In this document: piece by piece, positions 16,398-23,549 of the stretch | Position numbering within the stretch: position 1 is the first letter of the stretch | Layout: each line of letters opens with the position of its first letter | From: Bacteroidia bacterium | Lineage (GTDB): Bacteria; Bacteroidota; Bacteroidia; JANWJV01 | DNA length: 42,279 nt | Direction of reading: 5' to 3' | Assembly: GCA_025451785.1 (NCBI GenBank) | Contig: JANWJV010000044.1 | Span: 1-42,279 of the forward strand | Position numbers and translations under genes: made by a program | Notes under the pieces: generated by a model | Seen by the model: the letters and a program-made list of their open reading frames with translations, nothing else | Databases searched by the model: none | Told to the model about the DNA's origin: nothing

Positions 16398-16640
16398 TTA
16401 AATTAGGTGTTTCTTTAAAAAAGCCCTGCCCGACCCGGATTTAAGATACTTCTCAAATTCGAACGCCCTGTATTTATCTGTAAAGACAGTATAACTTATT
16501 AATTTAACCGGACGACGGTTCTTTGTAGCAGGAACCGAACCCCTCTGGTGTCTATTCAGCCTATCCTCTAGGTCAGAGGTACAACCTGTATAATAAGTCC
16601 CATCGGAGCACCCAAGGGTATAGACACAATAAAGAACCAT
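16398..16640 (-). CDS. Small GIY-YIG nuclease (UPF0213-like), repeat-flanked
   Basis: An 80-aa protein consisting of one GIY-YIG domain. The first motif is CVYTL (residues 5-9) and the second is YYTG (16-19). A conserved Arg follows in LEDRLNRH, and the catalytic-type Glu lies in AFEFEKYLKSGSG. The family cleaves DNA with one metal ion. Short stand-alone members are common in Bacteroidota but mostly uncharacterised. The gene is squeezed between two copies of a palindromic repeat: copy 1 ends 2 nt past its stop and copy 2 lies between its start and tRNA-Asp. It is co-directional with the tRNA. The compact layout suggests a mobile cassette; that is inference. Confidence 0.88.
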   Translation of the reverse strand: MVLYCVYTLGCSDGTYYTGCTSDLEDRLNRHQRGSVPATKNRRPVKLISYTVFTDKYRAFEFEKYLKSGSGRAFLKKHLI

Positions 16641-16650
16641 GCGATTCGAA

Positions 16651-16667
16651 GGCGGTCTTCGACCGCC
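16651..16667. repeat. Perfect 7-bp hairpin just upstream of the GIY-YIG start
   Basis: GGCGGTC-TTC-GACCGCC, 10 nt upstream of the start codon. Its left flank belongs to CGAAGGCGGTCT (16647-16658), a 12-nt word repeated at 16764-16775, where it spans the tRNA-Asp 3' end. Confidence 0.75.
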
Positions 16668-16705
16668 GTAGCTCGCCGAAATTAAAAAAGAGTACTCTTC
16701 GTTTT

Positions 16706-16769
16706 CTTAAAGCTGCCACAAAAAAGAAGCTCGCCTACGCTTCTTAACAGAAGCTTCGGCGAGCGAAGG
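16706..16769. repeat. Palindromic repeat, copy 2 (abuts tRNA-Asp 3' end)
   Basis: A 64-nt copy lacking the 34-nt extra arm of copy 1. It has an outer stem GCTCGCC (16729-16735) with GGCGAGC (16758-16764) around the GCTTCT-TAAC-AGAAGC hairpin. It ends one base before the 3' end of tRNA-Asp (16771), so the repeat would be the immediate 3' trailer of the tRNA transcript. Confidence 0.85.
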
Positions 16770-16770
16770 C

Positions 16771-16844
16771 GGTCTGGACGGGACTCGAACCCGCGACCCC
16801 GTGCGTGACAGGCACGTATTCTAACCAAGCTGAACTACCAGACC
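16771..16844 (-). tRNA. tRNA-Asp (GTC anticodon)
   Basis: The reverse complement gives a 74-nt cloverleaf. The acceptor stem is GGTCTGG / CCAGACC, the D-arm GTTCAGCTTGGTTAGAAT, and the anticodon loop CTGTCAC holds GTC. The T-arm is GCGGG-TTCGAGT-CCCGT. CCA is not encoded. The 3' end is followed after one base by palindromic repeat copy 2. Confidence 0.96.
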
Positions 16845-16950
16845 TTCAATAAAAGAGGCGCAAAGTTATACTTTTTTTGAACCAAACCAAATGGATAATA
16901 TCCACCTGCCTTGTGATGACCATTATAACGGAAGAAACGAGTGTAGCGAC

Positions 16951-17187
16951 CTAATCGATCCCTTTGAAGAAATCCTCGAAACTGAGCTTGTGAACCCTAA
17001 GTACGTTCGCCAGGGTATTGATGGTAATGTTTGTCTTACCCTTTTCCATCCTCCAGTAATGCACCCTTGCCAGTTTGTTCTTTACTGCAAAGGTCTCTGC
17101 ACTTTTATATCCTGCTTTCAGGCGAAGTTGCTTGATCCTATGTGCGATCTGGTCGATTCTTTTTTGAGAAGATTTACTGTATGCCAT
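16951..17187 (-). CDS. XRE-family helix-turn-helix regulator
   Basis: A 78-aa DNA-binding protein. It has a basic N-terminus (MAYSKSSQKRID) and a helix-turn-helix core (IKQLRLKAGYKSAETFAVKNKLARVHYWRMEKGKTNITINTLANVLRVHKLSFEDFF), so it is one Cro/C1-type domain with no sensor domain. The ORF track starts at 17211. I prefer ATG 17187 because a TATGTTTG promoter box sits at 17205-17212 and would place the longer start before transcription begins. It lies between tRNA-Asp and the FGE/ECF cassette. Its target is unknown; an orphan regulator next to a mobile-looking locus could control either neighbour. Confidence 0.82.
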   Translation of the reverse strand: MAYSKSSQKRIDQIAHRIKQLRLKAGYKSAETFAVKNKLARVHYWRMEKGKTNITINTLANVLRVHKLSFEDFFKGID

Positions 17188-17204
17188 TGTATTCGGTTGA
17201 GGCA

Positions 17205-17212
17205 CAAACATA
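17205..17212 (-). promoter_or_regulatory. -7 box TATGTTTG for the XRE gene
   Basis: An exact TAnnTTTG match on the minus strand, 17 nt upstream of ATG 17187. A TTTG lies 15 nt further upstream (17228-17231), closer than the usual ~20 nt, so the -33 half is uncertain. Confidence 0.5.
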
Positions 17213-17298
17213 GTAATTTTTATTAAACAAACATGATAAACATCTTTTAACGCAACATCAGGAAATTCGCAACATTACCCAAAAAATAACAGGAGGAT

Positions 17299-18762
17299 CT
17301 ACCAGAACGGCCGCTTGTATTCAGTGGCGTCCTCGGCAATGATCACCGGACGGAAACCAATAAAAGGTGAGGCGGATGAACGTGTAAACTCTCCTTTCAT
17401 CTTAAAGAACTGCTCCTTGCTGCTCCAGCATGAACCCATAACAGTTACCTGGCCGCTGGCCTGCTCTAAAATAAGTTCTGAAACATGGCCCACCTTACAA
17501 AGCGTTTTCATCCTCCTCGGATAAAGTGTGTCAGCAGGAGTTGAGTTCGCATACTCAAGACCCTGTTTGAAAAGAGCAGCGATCTCTCCTTCGTTCATTC
17601 CATACCTGTTGATCGAATAGAAATAGTCGGCCGAATCGTTTTTCCTTCCATGATGTCTCTTCACAGTGGCCATTCTGCGTACAAAAGCCTTATCAACGGC
17701 TCCCTCCTTTACATCGAATATAGTATTGTATCCGCCACAGTCAGGCACCTGGGCTGTACCTACCCATGCCGCATGGATCCACTCTACGTCATACGGAAGC
17801 CTCACTTTCACAAGTTTTGCTTTAGGGTTGTTCTTCTTGAGCCATGCATTGGTCTCTGCCTCTAACCATTGGCAAAATAATTTGGCAGCGTCAGCGCTGA
17901 TGCTCACCACAGGAAAATCGTCGTATCGCTCATCTGTAAAATAATCGGCTGCCAAACCACTAAGACCATAATTGTTCCACACGGCGGTATTAACCTGGGC
18001 TTTTTTATAGTCTTCTGTTCTGCCTTGCAAAAGCAGGTCAACAAGAAATGCCTTGTATTCAATATTGGTCACTTCAAAATTTCGCATTGCGAATGAGGTG
18101 ACCTCCACCCCTTTCCCCTTGTAATCCACTTTACCTTCTATGAGAGTGGTATAAACTTTTTTATCGCGCGACGCCAGCTTACTGAACATCTGGCTTTTGA
18201 GGTTGCGGAAGCGGGCCACCTCTCTTTCTATGAGCACAGGCGCAACGGGCGCTGCCTTTTGCTCCTGCAATTGCTCCGGTGCAGGCTGTGACACGGCTGC
18301 CTTGCCTGCCGAATCATAATAGGAAACGATCTGTCGGTAGTTTTCAGCCACGGGAGGCGGCATATTCATTTCTATCATTGCCTTCTCGTGATCCGCCACC
18401 GAATCTGTATACTCCTTCAGCCCATAGGTCTTTCCATTGGCGGTGATATAGATCTTAGCATCTGCGTCAAAAGCAGTTTTATTTCCCGAATGGATCGAGT
18501 GTTCGACATGAAAGAACATAAAGATGAGCTCAAAGACAACGGCGAAACCCAGGCCCGCAGGGAAATAGCGGCTGAACCAACTGGGCTGATCACGGGTGAG
18601 TTTTTCAATGACCGCCTTTTCTTTCGCGGCGTCGATCTTCACATCATACTCCTGGCCTAATACAAACTCAACATCCCCAGGTAAAGCCGCCCCTTCCTCA
18701 AGGAAAACCCCTTTGAGAAGCTCTTCCAATTCCTCTTCGTTTATTTTCCTGTGTTCGCTCAT
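17299..18762 (-). CDS. Membrane-anchored FGE-sulfatase (SUMF1-like) domain protein coupled to an ECF sigma factor
   Basis: A 487-aa protein. Residues 1-66 are soluble and acidic (EEELEELLKGVFLEEG). One membrane segment follows (about 67-85, FPAGLGFAVVFELIFMFF), then a long extracytoplasmic part. The C-terminal half (about 215-480) has FGE-sulfatase/C-type-lectin-like landmarks: FEVTNIEYKAFL, 'DDFPVVSISADAAKLFCQWLE', VRLPYDVEWIHAA and FIGFRPV. The start is ATG 18762, which overlaps the sigma factor stop in an ATGA; the ORF-track start at 18783 lies deeper in the sigma gene. The N-in topology with a short cytoplasmic domain next to a sigma factor suggests an anti-sigma/sensor role. No recognisable zinc anti-sigma motif is present, so this is inference. 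GldJ/GldK-type motility proteins share the fold but are lipoproteins. Confidence 0.78.
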   Translation of the reverse strand: MSEHRKINEEELEELLKGVFLEEGAALPGDVEFVLGQEYDVKIDAAKEKAVIEKLTRDQPSWFSRYFPAGLGFAVVFELIFMFFHVEHSIHSGNKTAFDADAKIYITANGKTYGLKEYTDSVADHEKAMIEMNMPPPVAENYRQIVSYYDSAGKAAVSQPAPEQLQEQKAAPVAPVLIEREVARFRNLKSQMFSKLASRDKKVYTTLIEGKVDYKGKGVEVTSFAMRNFEVTNIEYKAFLVDLLLQGRTEDYKKAQVNTAVWNNYGLSGLAADYFTDERYDDFPVVSISADAAKLFCQWLEAETNAWLKKNNPKAKLVKVRLPYDVEWIHAAWVGTAQVPDCGGYNTIFDVKEGAVDKAFVRRMATVKRHHGRKNDSADYFYSINRYGMNEGEIAALFKQGLEYANSTPADTLYPRRMKTLCKVGHVSELILEQASGQVTVMGSCWSSKEQFFKMKGEFTRSSASPFIGFRPVIIAEDATEYKRPFW

Positions 18763-19313
18763 TGTTTCTGCATCCCTAAACACTCATTCACCAGCTCTGT
18801 TACCGCCTTCTTGAGGCGCATGTAATACACCTTTAACTGTTCTGCCGGTTTGCTTACATACTTTGCGATCTCTTCATAAGAGAAATCCTGTGCCCGCATC
18901 AGCAGCACTACACGCTGCCAGTCACCCACCTCGTTCAGGGCCTTCTGCAAACAGATCATCGAGGGACTCTGTTTGCTACTCTCCCCTTCTCCCTGGCTCA
19001 ACGTACGCTCGTGCTTTTCTGTCATTTCTACTGTTTCAAATCCTTTGTTCTTATTATCGCGATAATGGTTGCGCAAATAATTGATGAATGTGGTGAAGAG
19101 GAAACCACTGAACTTTTTCTCATCCTCAAACGTGTATTTGTCGCTCACCTGCATCACCCTGTAGAGCGTTTTGTACACAAGGTCCCAGGCATCGTCCTCC
19201 TCCAGATGCCACTTGCTCACCCCGTAACCGTACAGTTTCCTCCCATAGCGGTTGTAAAGCAAAGCCACCGCTTCCTTGTCTTTCTTCCGTACCCTCGTTA
19301 GCAATTCTTCCAT
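18759..19313 (-). CDS. ECF-type RNA polymerase sigma factor
   Basis: A 184-aa sigma-70 family protein. Region 2 runs from 'AVALLYNRYGRKLYGYG' through DDAWDLVYKTLYRVMQ, and region 4 includes QRVVLLMRAQDFSYEEIAKYVSKPAEQLKVYYMRLKKAV, a standard helix-turn-helix. The linker holds an Asn/Lys-rich stretch. Its stop overlaps the start of the FGE-domain protein by 4 nt (ATGA), implying translational coupling. A TATATTTG box begins 10 nt upstream of its ATG, so it may have its own promoter in addition to read-through from the vWA gene 36 nt upstream. It is likely held inactive by its membrane partner until an envelope signal arrives (inference). Confidence 0.88.
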   Translation of the reverse strand: MEELLTRVRKKDKEAVALLYNRYGRKLYGYGVSKWHLEEDDAWDLVYKTLYRVMQVSDKYTFEDEKKFSGFLFTTFINYLRNHYRDNKNKGFETVEMTEKHERTLSQGEGESSKQSPSMICLQKALNEVGDWQRVVLLMRAQDFSYEEIAKYVSKPAEQLKVYYMRLKKAVTELVNECLGMQKQ

Positions 19314-19322
19314 CTACAGTAA

Positions 19323-19330
19323 CAAATATA
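19323..19330 (-). promoter_or_regulatory. -7 box TATATTTG directly upstream of the ECF sigma gene
   Basis: An exact TAnnTTTG match on the minus strand with its last base 10 nt from the ATG, predicting a leader of only a few nucleotides. The -33 position falls on the vWA stop region and is not TTG. Confidence 0.45.
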
Positions 19331-19348
19331 CACATTGCGTTCAGCTGC

Positions 19349-20752
19349 TTAAAAGGCCGGACAACTCACAGTCCGGTATTTTTTATGCTTGTACACCTTT
19401 ATATGGTAGCTTGCCTTTTCCCTGTCCATGTTCTTAAGATCGGCTATGATCTTCTCATATTCATCAAGCTTATTATACAGGTCTTTGAGGAAGGGATGTT
19501 CTCCGATATTCTTAAAATGATTGTCAAGCACCTCCTTTGCTTCCTTTATTTTCTTGACCGATCCTTCATAATCTCCCCTGTTGCCTGCCTGCACGGCATC
19601 CTCATAAACCTCTCCCGTAACCTGCAAAGCATAACCTTCACTAGCTGCCCTGCTGTATCCACTATTATACACCTTCCTGTCATTGGTAAGCATCACCTCG
19701 GTGCTCCTTAGGTCCGACACCGCGGTAAGTGAATCGTTAGCACTGTTGTTATAGCTGATAGAACATTCGAGCTTCAGCGGCGCTTTTATCTTTTCCTTCG
19801 TTTTGAACCGGATCAATACCGCCTTCTGCTCCTCCGAAAACACATCGTTAAAGCTGAGCTCCAGGGTTCCCTCGGTGTTGTTAGCATTGTACAAATAGGT
19901 TTTGTCATAGGCCAACAGTGTGGCCGGATACTTTATCTTCAGTACAGTGTTCTTTGCCACCACCTGCGATACTCCTTTCAGCTCCTGGTCGAAGATCGAC
20001 GACATCTTATCGGGCGAGTCGATGAAATAATACTTGCCGCCGCCCTGCACAGCGATCTTGGTCATAAGGTCCTCACTGTAATCGGTACCGACCCCAAATG
20101 TGGAGATCGATATTTTATCCTTCTCGAATAGCTCGCGGGTGATCGCGCTAAGGGCAGCCGGGTCTGTAAGTCCCACATTTGCCAAGCCGTCGCTAAGCAG
20201 CAGCACACGATGGATCATTTCATCGCCTAAAAGTTTCTTCGCTCCTTTCACCAGCTCAAACCCTTTACGGATACCACCCTCCAGGTTGGTGGAGTTCAGC
20301 GTTCCGATGCCGCTCACACGGTTGAGGAGCTCTTGTTTGCTCTCCAGGCGCTGCGCCTGCTGAAAAACCTCCACGTTGGTATCGTACAATACAATTGACA
20401 ATACATCGCGGTAGTCAAGCTGGTTGATAATGTATTTTACCGCCTCTCTGGTATAGGCTATCTTATCGCCGCTCATAGAGCCGCTCCGGTCGATCACGAT
20501 ACAAAGGTTAAGTGGAATGCGTTTCCTTGTTTGTGCGTTGTCCTTCTTAATGCCCTGAAGGTGGATATAGTAATACAATTCGCTTCCCGAAGATGTTCCT
20601 TCCATCATGAAATGATTGACCGGCTCGGCCCTGAAATACAGGGAACCGCCGGAGCTCAGCTCGCCATGGTGCGTATTATCGGCCTTACAGAATGTTGCGG
20701 TCGTCAGCGTCGCTGCGATGATGACAGACCATTTTACCAGAGTTGTTCTCAT
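19349..20752 (-). CDS. Exported von Willebrand factor A domain protein
   Basis: A 467-aa protein with a signal peptide (about residues 1-24) and a vWA domain at about 80-270. The metal-ion-dependent adhesion site is intact: DRSGSMS at 88-94, followed by 'TLNSTNLEGGI' and LLLSDGLANVG. The C-terminal ~200 residues are a mixed beta and helical region (similar to YfbK/inter-alpha-trypsin-inhibitor-type vWA proteins) ending in a Lys-rich helix. The start codon overlaps the preceding gene's stop by one base (TAATG), showing tight coupling to the barrel gene. It is periplasmic or surface located. Together with the barrel protein it may form the sensing half of the ECF cassette, which is inference. 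Confidence 0.88.
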   Translation of the reverse strand: MRTTLVKWSVIIAATLTTATFCKADNTHHGELSSGGSLYFRAEPVNHFMMEGTSSGSELYYYIHLQGIKKDNAQTRKRIPLNLCIVIDRSGSMSGDKIAYTREAVKYIINQLDYRDVLSIVLYDTNVEVFQQAQRLESKQELLNRVSGIGTLNSTNLEGGIRKGFELVKGAKKLLGDEMIHRVLLLSDGLANVGLTDPAALSAITRELFEKDKISISTFGVGTDYSEDLMTKIAVQGGGKYYFIDSPDKMSSIFDQELKGVSQVVAKNTVLKIKYPATLLAYDKTYLYNANNTEGTLELSFNDVFSEEQKAVLIRFKTKEKIKAPLKLECSISYNNSANDSLTAVSDLRSTEVMLTNDRKVYNSGYSRAASEGYALQVTGEVYEDAVQAGNRGDYEGSVKKIKEAKEVLDNHFKNIGEHPFLKDLYNKLDEYEKIIADLKNMDREKASYHIKVYKHKKYRTVSCPAF

Positions 20753-21609
20753 TATTTGGGTTTTTGTTTTTTATCCTTAAGCTGTTTGTCGATCTCTTCC
20801 TGTTTTTGTTTGAGCTGCTTTAATTTTTCTTCCTTCTCTTTTCTCTTCTGGTAGTCATCCTTTTCAATGTGTATGGAAGGCAATGAGAACTTCAACTGCA
20901 ACGACATGTTCACTCCATAGGAAACAGTGCTGATGATCCTTCCAGTGTTCCTGAAATAGCCGGAACCCAGCCCAATGAAAGGATCTACGCTCAAGAGCCC
21001 ATTGTCGCCTACAGGAAAGCTATTGGCAAGAGCAATAAGCAGCGAGTGCTGAAAGCTGAGGTTGTCAAGCTTATACTCATCCAGAAATTTGCTATCAACA
21101 GCCCCACCCAGGCGCTGAATGGAAAGGCTGGTATTGCTCGCAACCGATGGCAGGTACGTAATGCGAAGCCCTCTGCCACTAATGTTCCTGTACCTTGAGC
21201 CGTAACAGTTCCTTCGCCCATAGCGAACATTGTAGCTTCGCTGGAAAACACAAACAGAGATAGGAAATGACCAGTAAGCGGCCTTCGCGTTAATAAGCCC
21301 TGAACCATAATTACCTGTCTCCGGAAAAACCCCCTCTACCTCTTTCTGAAAGCTGAGTTGGCTAAGGCCCACTCCAATATCGAACCTCGAATACTCGAAA
21401 AGGGGAAAACTGGCTTTCATACTGAAAAGATCACCATCAAACTGGTTAAGCTTTTCAAAAAGTCCGTTGGAAATAATGCTTTGCTTTTCAGCTTTTATAC
21501 CGAAGATGCCGTACTCAAAACCAAGGTAGTTGTCCTTGCCCCCAAAAGAAGCCTGGGAAATAAACTCACAAAAGAATGCGATGAGTAAATGAGCAGAGCT
21601 TGTTTTCAT
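20752..21609 (-). CDS. Exported barrel-like protein with C-terminal Lys/Glu coiled coil
   Basis: A 285-aa protein with a signal-like N-terminus (MKTSSAHLLIAFFCEFISQASFG). Beta-rich segments follow (YLGFEYGIFGIKAE, YSRFDIGVGLSQLSF, INAKAAYWSFPISVCVF, MSLQLKFSLPS) consistent with an outer-membrane barrel. The last ~45 residues are a highly charged helix (KRKEKEEKLKQLKQKQ) that may form a coiled coil. I recognise no named family. It heads the run barrel-vWA-sigma-FGE, and its stop is fused to the vWA start (TAATG). A stem-loop lies one base upstream of its start codon. Confidence 0.7.
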   Translation of the reverse strand: MKTSSAHLLIAFFCEFISQASFGGKDNYLGFEYGIFGIKAEKQSIISNGLFEKLNQFDGDLFSMKASFPLFEYSRFDIGVGLSQLSFQKEVEGVFPETGNYGSGLINAKAAYWSFPISVCVFQRSYNVRYGRRNCYGSRYRNISGRGLRITYLPSVASNTSLSIQRLGGAVDSKFLDEYKLDNLSFQHSLLIALANSFPVGDNGLLSVDPFIGLGSGYFRNTGRIISTVSYGVNMSLQLKFSLPSIHIEKDDYQKRKEKEEKLKQLKQKQEEIDKQLKDKKQKPK

Positions 21610-21610
21610 T

Positions 21611-21636
21611 CCGGTGCTTTAATAGAAGAACACCGG
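21611..21636 (-). promoter_or_regulatory. Stem-loop abutting the start codon of the barrel gene
   Basis: CCGGTG (21611-21616) pairs with CACCGG (21631-21636), with CTT/AAG pairing possible inside the loop. It ends one base from the ATG at 21609 and would occlude the initiation region. No T-run follows, so it is not a typical terminator. Confidence 0.4.
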
Positions 21637-21658
21637 CCGGTAACAGGCCCAGGAATAA

Positions 21659-22477
21659 CTATTTCAACCCACTGATCTCCAGGCTTTTAGCCCATATTTG
21701 ACTAGCGAGTGACTGGTCGAAGTGGATCTTATCGCGCTTGGCGGATTGGCCGGGCGCTTTCAGGAAGAAGCCCGAGTAATCAACTTTATCATCGCTGGCG
21801 AGCTCAACAAAGTTCTTAGCCGCTTTTTCAGGCGAAGCGCCAAAGAGCCCAACCATGGTGCGGAAAAAGAAGTTCCCTTCACGCATGATATCCGTTTTAG
21901 CGATGCCCACATGACCGATATTGGTTCGGATCTCCGGATGACGCTTCGCGAACTCCTGAACGAACAGGTGATTGCTCAGCATGGCTTGCTGCGCGCCCTT
22001 CAGCATACTGTATCCGTTCGGGATACTCAGGTCATCGAAAAATATTTTAGCGCTTTTCATCACAGGAGCGCCAACATGCACTACTCTCGCGCTGGCCGAA
22101 CGCTGAAGCTCCGGCAGCAAGGACTCGGCTACCACAAAGCGGCTCAGGTACTGGATAGCAAAACCCAATTCCAACCCGTCGGCCGTTACGACCCTTTTAG
22201 GAAGAAGTGTGCCGGTTGACAATACCAGCGCGTCGATCACCGTTGTTTTCTCTTTGATCTTCGCGGCGAGGTCCTTCATACCGGCTATGGTAGAAACATC
22301 GGCAACGATCGCCTCCACCTCTTTGCTGCCAGAGGCCGACTTTATCTCCTCTGCCGCGGCTTGGGTCTTTGACTTATCGCGACCGTGAATGATGACACGG
22401 TATCCCTTTTTTGCCAGCGCAATGGCGGTGGCTTTGCCGATCCCGCTATTGCCTCCTGTTACTACTGCAGTTTTCAT
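21659..22477 (-). CDS. Short-chain dehydrogenase/reductase (SDR), NAD(P)-dependent
   Basis: A 272-aa classical SDR. The Rossmann nucleotide-binding motif TGGNSGIG is at residues 7-14, followed by an HGRDKSK segment that suggests NADP preference. 'IVADVSTIAGM' provides the adenine-contacting Asp-Val. The catalytic YxxxK appears as YSMLK near residue 155. The family's usual NAG motif reads 'STG' here, and the catalytic Ser position is less conventional (VHVGAPVMKS), resembling retinol-dehydrogenase/WWOX-like SDRs. The substrate cannot be inferred. It lies 55 nt downstream of the TPR lipoprotein on the same strand and 49 nt upstream of the barrel-vWA-sigma cassette. Confidence 0.85.
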   Translation of the reverse strand: MKTAVVTGGNSGIGKATAIALAKKGYRVIIHGRDKSKTQAAAEEIKSASGSKEVEAIVADVSTIAGMKDLAAKIKEKTTVIDALVLSTGTLLPKRVVTADGLELGFAIQYLSRFVVAESLLPELQRSASARVVHVGAPVMKSAKIFFDDLSIPNGYSMLKGAQQAMLSNHLFVQEFAKRHPEIRTNIGHVGIAKTDIMREGNFFFRTMVGLFGASPEKAAKNFVELASDDKVDYSGFFLKAPGQSAKRDKIHFDQSLASQIWAKSLEISGLK

Positions 22478-22532
22478 GTTGTTGAATTATGGTTGTTCGT
22501 GAAAGGTACAAAAAATCAAGCCAGAACTATCC

Positions 22533-23549
22533 TTACCCATTAAGGGCATTGATAGCCTCCGCGGCCGGAGTATACTGTGGGTCCATCTGTAGTGAAGTAC
22601 GGTAATCCTCTAACGCCTTTTTCTTATCGCCCAATTCCTGGTAACAGGCACCACGGGCGAAATAAGCTTCCGCGTATTGACCGTCACACTGGATAGCCTT
22701 GTTAAAATTAGCTAAGGCCGCTTTATAGTCTTTCTTTTCCACAAGGCTGATCGCACCTAAGTTGTACCAGGCAAATTTATACTGGGGGTCTATCTTTAGC
22801 AGTTCATTGTACATTGCCACCGCCGTTTTATAATCACTTGCATCCTGGAAGAACTTTGCTTTGTTATACATCGCCTCCGTGCTCTTGGGAGAAATACGCA
22901 AGGCATTGTCGTAATAGTCGACGGCCAGGCGGTTCTTTTGCGCGGCACACAATACACCTAACTGTATGTAAGCCGAATAATACTGCTGGTCCTGCTCTAC
23001 TGCCGTTTGCAAACTCGATATAGCCTTTGCCGTATCGCCCATACGTTTAAAGTTGATGCCTTTAATGAAATAAGCTTTCGCGTTATTGACATCGAGCTTC
23101 AGAACCTTGTCAAGATAGTTCATCGACTCTTCATTCTTATCCACGTAACAATAAAGCTCCGCAAGTTTTAGCAGCGCATCCAGATTAGAAGGGTCTTTCT
23201 TCACACACTTCTCGAGGGCATTCTTAGCTTCACCGCTTTTGTTACCAAAGAAATAGATGTCGGCAAGCGTTAGGTAATACGCCCCTTTCGAGCTATCAAG
23301 CTTCAGCGCGCGGCCCATATCGGCGAGCGCCGCGTCCGCGTCCTTTTGCCCGAGGTATTTTTTGGCGCGTGCATGATAAAGGTCGGCATCATCAGGCGAC
23401 TCAAGTATCTTGCTGTTCAGTTCCTTCAGGTCCTTACCGGTTGTATCGGCAGGAACAACATCGGTTCCCTTGCTGCCACTACCACCGCATGAAAAAAGAA
23501 AAAGAAAAAGAAAGCCGGCGATGCCGGCTTTTATGAAATTGCTGATCAC
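22533..23549 (-). CDS. TPR-repeat lipoprotein (GTG start, overlaps recA stop)
   Basis: A 338-aa protein with a type II signal peptide and lipobox (FLFSC, Cys21). About seven tetratricopeptide repeats run to the C-terminus ([59 protein letters not shown]). TPRs mediate protein-protein contacts, and as a lipoprotein it should be membrane-anchored on the periplasmic side. No ATG is available near the signal peptide. The GTG at 23549 overlaps the recA TGA as GTGA, so translation is probably coupled to recA. It has no obvious functional link to recombination. Confidence 0.87.
   Translation of the reverse strand: MISNFIKAGIAGFLFLFLFSCGGSGSKGTDVVPADTTGKDLKELNSKILESPDDADLYHARAKKYLGQKDADAALADMGRALKLDSSKGAYYLTLADIYFFGNKSGEAKNALEKCVKKDPSNLDALLKLAELYCYVDKNEESMNYLDKVLKLDVNNAKAYFIKGINFKRMGDTAKAISSLQTAVEQDQQYYSAYIQLGVLCAAQKNRLAVDYYDNALRISPKSTEAMYNKAKFFQDASDYKTAVAMYNELLKIDPQYKFAWYNLGAISLVEKKDYKAALANFNKAIQCDGQYAEAYFARGACYQELGDKKKALEDYRTSLQMDPQYTPAAEAINALNG

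Noticed and set aside
16891-17226. 111-aa plus-strand ORF opposite the XRE gene
   Set aside because: Cys/His-rich antisense shadow; the minus strand encodes a clear HTH protein with a promoter.
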